Below, in pieces: positions 1-7,162 of a stretch of DNA of 64,000 nt. Both the position numbers and the translations under genes were made by a program. Position 1 is the first letter of the stretch. Every line of letters starts with the position of its first letter. Source of the DNA: JACDET01 sp038253825 (lineage in GTDB: Bacteria > Patescibacteriota > Microgenomatia > Levybacterales > UBA12049); assembly GCA_038253825.1 (NCBI GenBank), contig JBBSGT010000002.1, positions 3,800 to 67,799 on the forward strand. The letters are read 5' to 3'. The notes below the pieces were generated by a model that worked only from the letters and a program-made list of their open reading frames with translations, was not told where the DNA came from and did no database searches.

Positions 1-1
1 T

Positions 2-472
2 GATGAACAAGTAATCGAGGGCGAAGTGGCTGAGGATGCTGAATCTAGCGAAGAGCTTGATGTAGCAGTTTCTGAAGCAGGAACAGATCAAGCGTCTGGG
101 CTGCTTAATCTCGAAGAACTGATAAAAAACCACATCGATAGTATCGACAAACTCAAACTCGAACTCAAAGATCAACGCGAAATGTACGAGGATTCATTTA
201 ACAACAATCCTACATATCGTGAGCATGATGAAAAAGTAAAGGAAGTCAGTAAAGCAAAAAACGGCGTCCGGCAGGAAATTTCCAAACAACCATCTGTCGC
301 GATGCTGGCACAAAAAGTAAAAGATATTAGGTTTGATATCAGTGAACAAGGCAAAACACTTTCTGATCTGCTCCAAGATTATCGTGAGCAGACAGGTGCT
401 ACATCGATCGAAACTCGTGACGGAAAAGTTTTGGAAATTGTTAGTACTGCCCGGCTTGTCAAAAGATCATAA
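2..472 (+). CDS. Acidic coiled-coil-like protein, 5' end cut off
   Basis: The reading frame is open from the first bases of the window, so the true start lies upstream. A GTG at 26 is in frame but there is no reason to prefer it. The visible part is about 156 residues: an acidic stretch (Glu/Asp/Ser rich), then long Lys/Glu/Asp/Leu-rich segments typical of helices or coiled coil, then a short basic end (ARLVKRS). There is no signal peptide or membrane segment in the visible part. I do not recognise a family. The next gene starts 58 bases downstream behind its own promoter-like sequence, so this is probably the last gene of its transcript. Confidence 0.7.
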   Translation, partial: DEQVIEGEVAEDAESSEELDVAVSEAGTDQASGLLNLEELIKNHIDSIDKLKLELKDQREMYEDSFNNNPTYREHDEKVKEVSKAKNGVRQEISKQPSVAMLAQKVKDIRFDISEQGKTLSDLLQDYREQTGATSIETRDGKVLEIVSTARLVKRS

Positions 473-488
473 ATCCTCAAGTGATAAA

Positions 489-517
489 TTGTAAATTGGA
501 AATTTCTCAGCTATACT
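489..517 (+). promoter_or_regulatory. Sigma70-like promoter for the 531 gene
   Basis: TTGTAA (489-494), 17-base spacer, TATACT (512-517). The expected transcription start is near 524, only about 7 bases before the ATG at 531, and no Shine-Dalgarno sequence is present. Promoter call is by consensus only. Confidence 0.5.
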
Positions 518-530
518 TACAACTATTCTC

Positions 531-2048
531 ATGAAAAAGATGAAGCGATTATTTAATTCGTTTCTGCCTATTATTCCCTACGCAATCGTTTTTGTATTCT
601 CTTTGTATGTTCCATCTGATCCTGATTTGGGATGGCATTTGAAATATGGAGAGTATTTTTGGCAGCATGGACAAGTGCTGCGGGATAATACCTTTTCAAC
701 GATGATGCCAAATTATCATTGGGGAAATACTTCTTGGTTTACTGATGTTATTTCATATACTGCTTATCATCTGGGCGGTTTTGCTGGGGTAATTCTTCTC
801 GGAGCTGCAGTAGTTACCGCGACATTTTATTTTTTTGCAAAAGCTTCCCAACTAAATATTTGGGAAGAAACATTTATTTTCCCTGTACTCCTTTATCTGG
901 AAGAACCGATTAATGCTGTTTCTTTCCGGGGACAACAGCTTACTTTACTTTTGGTTGGGGTAATGTTCTACCTTATTTCTTTCTATAAAGAAAAACCCAA
1001 AACGCTATGGTTTGCAGTACCTCTCTTTTTTTTGTGGGCCAATGTTCATGGTGAATTTGTCCTAGGATTTGTCGTTTTTGGTATGTGGTTGGTTATCTAT
1101 TTAGCGCAAAAATTACTCCATAACACATTACAGTTCCAGGGAGATAAATCGAGATGGCAATCATTTCTAAGTAGGCTAAAAGTAAATTATCATGTAACCA
1201 GAAAGGAAATTTTAACGCTCACAGCTATAGTGTTAGCAAGTATTCTGGTAACTTTTATAAATCCTTTTGGTTATGTACTTCATCATGATGCCATTTCACA
1301 TATTGGAAGTCCGCTTTTGAAGGATATCGCAGAGTATTTGCCATTTGATATGTACTCTACGGTTTGGTGGGCTGAGATTTTCACAGGCATGTTTGCTGCG
1401 GTCGGAATGGCTGTCCTTTATTTTAATGGCAAACTTAGAGATAAATTGCCACTTTTGGGGGGCGGATTATTGTTATTTATTCTTTCACTGAGTGTCAGAC
1501 GTTATGCATGGCCGGCATATTATTTATTGATGCCACTTTTCCCCTTAGTCGCCGTCTATTTCAAACCGGACAGCAAAAAGTTCACTAACCTGGCAACAAT
1601 CATATTAGCAATAGGACTGGTGGTTGTTGCTGTTTGGTGGCGGTGGCCGATAAAGAGAGCTGCAACTTTTACTTGGACCGATTATTGCAACAATGAAGTT
1701 TTGAAATGCAGCCCGAAGTCAGCCGAATTCTTGATCGATCACCATCTCACTCATGATCTCCTTACTCTGTATGGTTGGGGTGGATGGTTAATCTGGAACT
1801 ATCCGCAAATTAAACCTTCCATTGATGGCCGTATGCATCTTTGGTCTGAGCATGGATATAGCGCTTTTACTGATTATTATTCATTGGAACAGGATATGAA
1901 AGATGTAGATAAATCAAAATACAATGTGGTTTATATGTCCACAGACAAACCTGTCTATAATCGTTTGGTAACATTAACAAAGCAAAATAAATGGGCTGAG
2001 GTTTATCAGGATAATGATGCAGCAATCTTTGTCAGAGAAGATCGGTAG
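531..2048 (+). CDS. Polytopic membrane protein, GT-C-like (unassigned)
   Basis: The 505-residue product has about ten hydrophobic segments and a soluble C-terminal part of roughly 120 residues. The first periplasmic loop carries an acidic motif, DPDLGW at about residues 30-35, followed by a Trp-rich stretch. This layout (first loop acidic motif, many TM helices, C-terminal soluble part) is typical of GT-C-fold lipid-linked sugar transferases. I infer that class but cannot name a family. The C-terminal portion contains IDGRMHLW, which could be a substrate loop. ATG at 531 follows closely behind a promoter. It stands alone: the next gene has its own leader. It may belong functionally with the glycan genes further on. 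Confidence 0.6.
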   Translation: MKKMKRLFNSFLPIIPYAIVFVFSLYVPSDPDLGWHLKYGEYFWQHGQVLRDNTFSTMMPNYHWGNTSWFTDVISYTAYHLGGFAGVILLGAAVVTATFYFFAKASQLNIWEETFIFPVLLYLEEPINAVSFRGQQLTLLLVGVMFYLISFYKEKPKTLWFAVPLFFLWANVHGEFVLGFVVFGMWLVIYLAQKLLHNTLQFQGDKSRWQSFLSRLKVNYHVTRKEILTLTAIVLASILVTFINPFGYVLHHDAISHIGSPLLKDIAEYLPFDMYSTVWWAEIFTGMFAAVGMAVLYFNGKLRDKLPLLGGGLLLFILSLSVRRYAWPAYYLLMPLFPLVAVYFKPDSKKFTNLATIILAIGLVVVAVWWRWPIKRAATFTWTDYCNNEVLKCSPKSAEFLIDHHLTHDLLTLYGWGGWLIWNYPQIKPSIDGRMHLWSEHGYSAFTDYYSLEQDMKDVDKSKYNVVYMSTDKPVYNRLVTLTKQNKWAEVYQDNDAAIFVREDR

Positions 2049-2103
2049 TTTTTCTCTTTACTTGTACCGAGCTTTATGCTATTTTAAGGGAATGTTTATA
2101 AAA

Positions 2104-2191
2104 TATAATTCAGTTTGTTGTAACGCAACTCCTTCGTAGCGAGGTTGCGTTTTTGTGTTTTATGTAACCCCGCAAAGTCGGGGTTTTTTTT
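2104..2191 (+). promoter_or_regulatory. Leader with two tandem terminator-like hairpins before PIG-L gene
   Basis: A perfect TATAAT lies at 2104-2109 (weak -35). Downstream are two hairpins. The first pairs 2123-2129 (ACGCAAC) with 2144-2150 (GTTGCGT) and runs into T's. The second pairs 2166-2172 (AACCCCG) with 2179-2185 (CGGGGTT) and is followed by a run of eight T's at 2184-2191. The second is a textbook intrinsic terminator and ends about 10 bases before the ATG at 2202. It could end a short RNA or act as an attenuator for the PIG-L gene. Confidence 0.55.
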
Positions 2192-2201
2192 ATGGAAAAA
2201 T

Positions 2202-2939
2202 ATGAAAGAATTTGCAAGAAGACAAAAAGTTATTAGAGAAGATAGACGCAATTGGGATCAAGCTGTCTTAATTGGTGGACATACCGATGATGATGCCATG
2301 TTTCGTTTAACTAATACACTTGCTAGACAAAAAATTGGTGTAACAATCTTAACTTTAACAAATAGTGATGCTCGCAATTTGCCAAATTATGAACCTGAAC
2401 AATTAGCCAAAGTACGCTGGGAAGAGGCAAGTGCTTCTGGAGTAGTTGCTGGGATAACGGAAGTACGACGTATTGAAATTCCTGATGGTAGACTTTATCA
2501 GTTTCCAAGACAAGCAAGAGATTTCGTAGGCAATGCAATTGATGAGATAAGACCCATTGCAATCGTTACGCTTCATCCTAGGGATCCTCATACAGATCAT
2601 AGAGCAACATATAGAGTTGGAGCCGAAATAGCAGGTAAAGGATTAGCGCATTATACAACTGATACAATCACGGGTTTGGATCTTAATGGTAAACCTTTAC
2701 AACCTGATTTATATATTCCATTAACCGAAGAAATAGAAGCGATAGAAGAAAAATCCTATATGGCAAATAGCAGCCAAGTTGAAGATCTCCCTCCTGAAGA
2801 AATAGTGGACGTAATCAATGTTATATCTATGACTGCAAGAAGAGGAAAAGATAAAGGCATACCTTATGCCGCAGTTCTCTTTAGAGCAAATAATACTCCT
2901 CATGCACCATTAGAATCAATCCTCCCGTTAGCAAGTTAA
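2202..2939 (+). CDS. PIG-L family deacetylase (LmbE-like)
   Basis: Predicted zinc-dependent N-deacetylase of the PIG-L/LmbE family (245 residues), which removes acetyl groups from GlcNAc-containing substrates such as glycolipids or cell-wall precursors. Zinc-binding signatures are visible: HTDDD at about residues 27-31, where the family usually has HPDDE or similar, and HPRDPHTDHR around residue 127, which supplies the further histidine ligand. The frame is open upstream to 2145 but that part translates the terminator hairpins and lacks a good start, so ATG 2202 is chosen. No signal peptide is present, so a cytoplasmic role is likely. It stands alone, with a leader that holds two terminator-like hairpins. 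Confidence 0.85.
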   Translation: MKEFARRQKVIREDRRNWDQAVLIGGHTDDDAMFRLTNTLARQKIGVTILTLTNSDARNLPNYEPEQLAKVRWEEASASGVVAGITEVRRIEIPDGRLYQFPRQARDFVGNAIDEIRPIAIVTLHPRDPHTDHRATYRVGAEIAGKGLAHYTTDTITGLDLNGKPLQPDLYIPLTEEIEAIEEKSYMANSSQVEDLPPEEIVDVINVISMTARRGKDKGIPYAAVLFRANNTPHAPLESILPLAS

Positions 2940-3078
2940 AAGAACTCTGGATGGATAAAGCCAGTGAGGGCTGAATTTGTTGGTTTTAAAAACAATGTCA
3001 TTTGCTATCCCAAGTTTGTATCCTTTGTTAATCAGCTCCATAGTTTTGAGGGGACAATCATTCGAGTTGAACTTCCTA

Positions 3079-3747
3079 TTATTTTGAAGAATTCTTGAGT
3101 GCGTCATCAATTTTCGCTTTGAAATCATTGTAGGATAACCCGCCTTCTTGCATGACACCATTAATGAAAAAGGTTGGTGTTGCCTGAACATTGAGTGCAT
3201 TTCCATCATCAATATCTTGTTGAATTTTCGCTGCGTATTTACTGCTCGCTACATCACTTTTAAATTTATCTGTGTCAAGTTTGAGTTCTTTAGCGTATTG
3301 CATATAGTAATCCATGGCGTTATTTGTCTCTCCCCACTTACCTTGATTGGAATAAAGTAAGTTATACATCTCAAAGAACTTTCCTTGTGTTCCGGCTGCT
3401 TCAGCTGCTTCAGCTGCGCCTTTTGCATTTGGATGCATAGGAAGTGGGAAGTTGCGGAACACAAAAGTAAGTTGGCCTTTGTAAGTAGCGCGAAGTTGTT
3501 CTATAGTTGGATACGCAGTTCCACATGCTGGACATTGGAAGTCACCAAATTCTACTAATGTTACGGCATTTTTCGCAGTGCCTCTTATAATATGACTATC
3601 TTTACGAAAAAGCGCTTGTGTGTTCTTGACCGGTTGAGTATTTGATGCTGAAGAAGTAGATTTGCCACCAAAAATAAGTGCTGCACCGACAACTAATACT
3701 AACGTAACTACACTAATTCCGATAAGTACTTTTGTTTCACTTGACAT
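3079..3747 (-). CDS. DsbA-like membrane-anchored thiol oxidase
   Basis: A 222-residue protein with one N-terminal membrane segment (about residues 8-27), a short Ser/Thr linker and a thioredoxin-fold DsbA-type domain. The active site CPAC is at residues 72-75 and the cis-proline loop is seen as ATPTFF near residue 190. It should introduce disulfide bonds into exported proteins outside the membrane. The gene is last in an operon on the minus strand with dsbB immediately upstream (1-base gap), the natural partner that reoxidises it. Secreted proteins in this window with paired cysteines (for example the gene at 26912) are plausible substrates. Confidence 0.9.
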   Translation of the reverse strand: MSSETKVLIGISVVTLVLVVGAALIFGGKSTSSASNTQPVKNTQALFRKDSHIIRGTAKNAVTLVEFGDFQCPACGTAYPTIEQLRATYKGQLTFVFRNFPLPMHPNAKGAAEAAEAAGTQGKFFEMYNLLYSNQGKWGETNNAMDYYMQYAKELKLDTDKFKSDVASSKYAAKIQQDIDDGNALNVQATPTFFINGVMQEGGLSYNDFKAKIDDALKNSSK

Positions 3748-3748
3748 A

Positions 3749-4180
3749 TTATTTATCTTTTTTTATCTTCTTCGCATATAATAACATAGTCGCTGTAATA
3801 AGTGCAAAAGCAATCATGGATCCGAAAGGAATAGTGATAAAACCAAAAAACTCAATTTGCTTGGATGTGCAGGAAATGCCTTGGACACATGGCGCAATAC
3901 TTTCGGGCAAAATATGAAAATATAAAAGATTATGATAAATCGAGATCAATAACCCCAAAATACTTAAAGGCAAGATATAGGTATGTAAATCTTTTTGCTT
4001 TCGAAGAATACTTACCGCACTAATGAAAACCAATGGGTACATACATATGCGTTGATACCAACAGAGAACGCATGGAGTTAGTTTGAAAATTTCACTAAAT
4101 GAAAGACTTGCCAACGTTGAAATCAGCGCAAGCATGAAAGCTACATACGGTAAATATTTAACGTAATTTTTCATAAACAT
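3749..4180 (-). CDS. dsbB: DsbB/BdbC-type disulfide oxidoreductase
   Basis: A 143-residue protein with four hydrophobic segments. The first cysteine pair is CVLCWYQR (C37, C40), the hallmark of the DsbB/BdbC family; the second extracytoplasmic pair is C98 and C104 (CX5C). The family passes electrons from reduced DsbA to membrane quinone. It sits directly upstream of the dsbA-like gene with a 1-base gap and 15 bases downstream of a small membrane protein gene, so all three are probably one transcript. MFMK at the start offers two adjacent Mets; the first is kept. Confidence 0.92.
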   Translation of the reverse strand: MFMKNYVKYLPYVAFMLALISTLASLSFSEIFKLTPCVLCWYQRICMYPLVFISAVSILRKQKDLHTYILPLSILGLLISIYHNLLYFHILPESIAPCVQGISCTSKQIEFFGFITIPFGSMIAFALITATMLLYAKKIKKDK

Positions 4181-4195
4181 GAGTATTATAACAGA

Positions 4196-4423
4196 TTATT
4201 TTTTCCTTTTTTGCATCATCTGCATTAAGCGAAAGACATTAAAGATCCCACCAAGAAATCCGATGATAACTCCCCCTATTGTAAAAAGTCTTCCTGTGTG
4301 GAAAAATGAATCTAAAAATATACCGAGAAAAAGTAAAATAATTACTGGCGTTGCAAGGAGCAAAGCAGTACTCATCCCAATCAGAATGAAAAAGGTTGTT
4401 TTTGATTTAGGTTGCTCCTTCAT
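4196..4423 (-). CDS. Small two-TM protein, AtpZ/AtpI-like
   Basis: A 75-residue protein with two membrane helices. The pattern of the first helix ending in FLDSFF and a second Gly-rich helix ending in FNVFRLM resembles AtpZ/AtpI family proteins that accompany F0F1 ATP synthase operons. No ATP synthase gene is nearby, so the assignment rests on the helix pattern alone. It leads the operon with dsbB and dsbA. A perfect TATAAT lies ten bases upstream of the start on the minus strand, giving an almost leaderless mRNA. Confidence 0.6.
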   Translation of the reverse strand: MKEQPKSKTTFFILIGMSTALLLATPVIILLFLGIFLDSFFHTGRLFTIGGVIIGFLGGIFNVFRLMQMMQKRKK

Positions 4424-4432
4424 ACTTTAAAT

Positions 4433-4460
4433 ATTATAAAATATCTTGTCTAATAAACAA
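4433..4460 (-). promoter_or_regulatory. Promoter of atpZ-like/dsbB/dsbA operon
   Basis: On the minus strand: TTGTTT (4455-4460), 16-base spacer, TATAAT (4433-4438). The predicted start is near 4426, about 3 bases before the ATG (4423). Confidence 0.5.
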
Positions 4461-4483
4461 GATTGTAAACTGTCATTCTGGCG

Positions 4484-5779
4484 TTAGTAAAGTACGCGAA
4501 AACGTATGGTGTGTGGTATTTGCTTTAGTTTTTCTAATACAGTATTGTCATATTCTTTATCAACATCCGTAATGACATATCCTATTGCAGAAGTGGTCCT
4601 CAGATATTGACTGATGATATTTATTTTATGTTTTGCCATAACTGAATTAATCTGTGCCAAAATCCCCGGTTCATTCTTATGAATATGCAAGAGTCGATGT
4701 GTCTTTTGATGTTTGGGGAGATTAATACTTGGGAGGGTGAGATTTTTATACGTATCGCCTGTATTAATAAAATTAATTATTCTTTTGGTTACGCTACTAT
4801 CTTGAAATGCAGCAATCCCCTTCTCACGAAAGAATAACGGCAAGCTTTCCGAAGGTGACATCTTTGTAATACCAACTACTAGTAATCGTTGTGCATTCGT
4901 CAATACTTCTTCTGATAACTGGTCCAAACTTTCAACATACAGAATCGAGGCTTGTTTCATTTCCTGAATATGAGACGCATCTGAGATTGTTTCTTTGAGC
5001 TCTTTTATTTGATACTGTTCTTTCCTTAACATTTTTTTTGTTTCCTCAGAAAGCTGCGGCAAAGCAAAAACTCTAATTCTACTTTTGGGATATGAAAGCG
5101 AGCGAGGTAAATTGTTTACATATAAGAATTCATCAAAGGTTGATGCGATTTCATCAGCTTTTTTTACAATAGGTTCGCGAGAGATATTTTCAGTAAATGC
5201 TATAAATTTTTTGGCAAGACCGAGCTTCTTTAACTCATAATCAGTGTAGCCATCCCCTATCATGTATAAATCCCCTTTGAGTTTTAACGATTTGACAACA
5301 TTCACTTTCCCTTTATCTTGGCTCATAAGATTTTTCGTATCAATTCCCGTAATATCGTCCTTTTGGTCATAGACGAATGTATTGGCGAAAATATGATCTG
5401 ATCGAATACCAAACTGTTTTATTACCGGATAAATAAATTCCTTGAAGCCACCTGAAATAATATAAATATGATCTTTATGTTGTAAAAAGAAGTTTTTATT
5501 GTGCAAGATAGAAAGTGAAATTTTTTGTTTGAGCAGATTACCTACCTCTCTCACTTGGGTTTTACTTCCTGAAAGTAAAGCAATACGCTTTTGTAAACTT
5601 TCTCCAAATGAGATCTTCCCTTCCATCGCTTGGTTGGTAAGCGATGTTATTTTTTCGAGAAGTTCATTTTTATTTTTCTTATCTTGCAACACAATTTCAG
5701 CAAAGATTTCAAGTCCCTCGCCGGTTATGAACGTACTATCAAAATCGATAAGAAAATATGTTTGTTTTGTTTTTTTCAT
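4484..5779 (-). CDS. SerB-like HAD phosphatase fused to truncated SerA with ACT domain
   Basis: About 431 residues. Residues 1-215 are a HAD phosphatase of the phosphoserine phosphatase type: DFDST with nucleophile D12 and D14, an ISGGF motif, and GDGYTD for the Mg-binding end. Residues about 235-335 resemble the substrate-domain start of D-3-phosphoglycerate dehydrogenase (SerA), with the LSEEVL...LLVVGI segment. The line then jumps to the SerA tail (NTGDTYKNLTLPSINLPKH) and a C-terminal ACT domain (HIHKNEPGILAQIN to the final RVLY) that closely follows the E. coli-type SerA end. The NAD-binding core and the catalytic Arg/Glu/His of SerA are absent. I infer a serine-forming phosphatase with a borrowed serine-sensing ACT domain. 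ATG 5779 is chosen over the longer frame because the promoter lies between them. Confidence 0.85.
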   Translation of the reverse strand: MKKTKQTYFLIDFDSTFITGEGLEIFAEIVLQDKKNKNELLEKITSLTNQAMEGKISFGESLQKRIALLSGSKTQVREVGNLLKQKISLSILHNKNFFLQHKDHIYIISGGFKEFIYPVIKQFGIRSDHIFANTFVYDQKDDITGIDTKNLMSQDKGKVNVVKSLKLKGDLYMIGDGYTDYELKKLGLAKKFIAFTENISREPIVKKADEIASTFDEFLYVNNLPRSLSYPKSRIRVFALPQLSEETKKMLRKEQYQIKELKETISDASHIQEMKQASILYVESLDQLSEEVLTNAQRLLVVGITKMSPSESLPLFFREKGIAAFQDSSVTKRIINFINTGDTYKNLTLPSINLPKHQKTHRLLHIHKNEPGILAQINSVMAKHKINIISQYLRTTSAIGYVITDVDKEYDNTVLEKLKQIPHTIRFRVLY

Positions 5780-5788
5780 CAGAAGAAC

Positions 5789-5818
5789 ATTATAAACTAG
5801 CTTCCATAGGATATTCAA
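5789..5818 (-). promoter_or_regulatory. Promoter of serB-serA fusion gene
   Basis: Minus strand TTGAAT (5813-5818), 18-base spacer, TATAAT (5789-5794). Predicted start near 5782, about 3 bases before ATG 5779. It is back to back with the plus-strand promoter at 5833-5861. Confidence 0.55.
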
Positions 5819-5832
5819 TTGCAAATTGTCTA

Positions 5833-5861
5833 TTGACACAGTAAAAATGCTTTGTTAATAT
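5833..5861 (+). promoter_or_regulatory. Strong sigma70-like promoter for the 5895 gene
   Basis: Perfect TTGACA (5833-5838), 17-base spacer, TAATAT (5856-5861). The leader to ATG 5895 would be about 27 bases. Confidence 0.65.
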
Positions 5862-5894
5862 CCAAACATTCCTGCTCGCTCTTTTAATTTGAAT

Positions 5895-6599
5895 ATGTCA
5901 CAACTTTCATCAAATTCAACATTTGCGATGTCAGACTTTTCTCAAACAGGATCTTTCAGTTCCGGCTCCAGACTCGGTTCATCTTCTTCAGTGGGTGGCA
6001 TGTCTCCAAAAGGCTTTAAGCGCTATTTCAAAAAATCACCGTTCATTCCATTTATAATTATTATGATTGTCGTTTTTGGTATAGCTATCTTTGCTATCTC
6101 TAATGTTATCAGTCGATCAACAAATAATGCTATCCCAAGTTTGGCAAGCACCAATAAACAAGTAAATGTTTCAAAACCGGTTGCGCAAGAGACTTTGAAC
6201 AGGTCTTTTGATTTTCCTTTAAAAGATGCCAGCGGAAAAGTTGTAAGTAAGTTGCATTATGTTATTCAAAGTGCAGAGCTGGACAATCAAATCATCATTA
6301 AAGGACAACAAGCAACAGCAGTACAAGGACGAACATTCTTGGTTCTTAATTTACAAATTACCAATAGTTATGATAAGTCTGTGCAATTAAATACACGTGA
6401 CTATGTTCGTCTGATTGCAAGTAGTTCAACGGAAAAATTAGCAGCTGATATTCACAACGATCCAGTGGAAGTCCAAGCAATCTCTACTAAATATACTCGC
6501 CTTGGCTTCCCTATCTCTACAGCTGATGCAAGCAATTTAACCTTACAGGTTGGCGAAATTCAAGGCGCGAAACAATCTATAAAACTCGACTTGAAATAA
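5895..6599 (+). CDS. Membrane-anchored extracellular protein, DUF4352-like domain
   Basis: About 234 residues: a Ser/Gly-rich N-terminal cytoplasmic part (residues 1-45), one membrane segment (about 50-70), then an extracytoplasmic domain. The pattern of that domain (VIQSAELD, then GRTFLVLNLQITN, then alternating strands) is that of DUF4352-type immunoglobulin-like domains, often found in Gram-positive-style surface lipoproteins. Its function is not known. ATG 5895 is preferred over the TTG six bases upstream. The following DUF2292 gene begins 4 bases after the stop, so the two are likely co-transcribed. Confidence 0.7.
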   Translation: MSQLSSNSTFAMSDFSQTGSFSSGSRLGSSSSVGGMSPKGFKRYFKKSPFIPFIIIMIVVFGIAIFAISNVISRSTNNAIPSLASTNKQVNVSKPVAQETLNRSFDFPLKDASGKVVSKLHYVIQSAELDNQIIIKGQQATAVQGRTFLVLNLQITNSYDKSVQLNTRDYVRLIASSSTEKLAADIHNDPVEVQAISTKYTRLGFPISTADASNLTLQVGEIQGAKQSIKLDLK

Positions 6600-6603
6600 G
6601 TTT

Positions 6604-6789
6604 ATGAATGATTATTCTACCAAAGAAGCAAGTACAGAGCTACTTGCAGAAATTGCTGAAGCACTAAAAAACATCCGTGGCTGGGGCAGTGTAGAGATAT
6701 TTGTACAAGATAATAAAGTAGTACAAATAGTTGAACGAAACATCAAGAAAACCAATCAAATACAAAGTGTCATGAAAACTAGGTCTTGA
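6604..6789 (+). CDS. DUF2292 (YezD-like) small protein
   Basis: A 61-residue protein whose core (EIAEALKNIRGWGSVEIFVQ followed by DNKVVQIVER) matches the DUF2292/YezD family, small proteins of unknown function that often sit near metabolism genes in Firmicutes and others. No membrane segment. It is separated by 4 bases from the preceding surface-protein gene. Its stop codon overlaps the TTGACA of the promoter of the next gene (6786-6791). Confidence 0.75.
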   Translation: MNDYSTKEASTELLAEIAEALKNIRGWGSVEIFVQDNKVVQIVERNIKKTNQIQSVMKTRS

Positions 6790-6815
6790 CAACATGATAC
6801 TGTTTAATATATATT
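6786..6815 (+). promoter_or_regulatory. Promoter of the secreted repeat-protein genes
   Basis: Perfect TTGACA (6786-6791), 18-base spacer, TATATT (6810-6815). Predicted start near 6822, which leaves a leader of about 340 bases before the ATG at 7163. Confidence 0.6.
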
Positions 6816-6821
6816 GTTATT

Positions 6822-7085
6822 AATAACAATGATTAGGTAGGTAAATTTATCAAGTAAACCTAATTGCTGACCGCACACGGAGGCATCGTTTTGTTAATAG
6901 AATTTTTCTATTAAGAGAAGGATGTCTTTTTTTGTTGGCATAATATATACAAAGTTTATATTTACTATTAATACAGTATAAAAACTTATATATGAATAAA
7001 AAATACTACAAAAGGGAAATGAAATATCGTCAAAACGGAGTTTTCTTCACCTAATTTAATTAGATGAAGTGACCTCCGTTTTTTT
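6822..7085 (+). ncRNA. Structured leader ending in an intrinsic terminator (candidate attenuator)
   Basis: The leader holds a hairpin pairing ATTAGGT (about 6832-6838) with ACCTAAT (6858-6864), an A/T hairpin near 6895-6920, and a strong terminator: 7034-7040 (AACGGAG) pairs with 7074-7080 (CTCCGTT), with an inner stem CTTCA (7045-7049)/TGAAG (7065-7069), followed by T's to 7085. The upstream segment ACGGAGG at 6877-6883 can also pair with CCTCCGT at 7073-7079, so an alternative antiterminated fold is possible. I do not recognise a known riboswitch. The function as attenuator or small RNA is inferred. Confidence 0.5.
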
Positions 7086-7162
7086 CTGCTTGCAGAAGAG
7101 GACGGAATGAAGTGTTCTCGTCAAAGAGAAACTCTTTATATGAGAGGGGGTGAAAAGAAATT

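Noticed and set aside
2145..2201. Longer N-terminus for the PIG-L protein starting with TTG at 2145
   Set aside because: It would translate the two terminator hairpins, with no ribosome site; the domain fits ATG 2202.
5499..5795. 98-residue open frame opposite the serB-like domain
   Set aside because: Antisense to a gene with clear HAD motifs; translation shows no recognisable fold.
6822..7085. A c-di-GMP (GEMM), SAM or T-box riboswitch in the leader
   Set aside because: GGTAGGTA and GGAGGC stretches caught the eye, but the conserved cores of these classes are not found in order.
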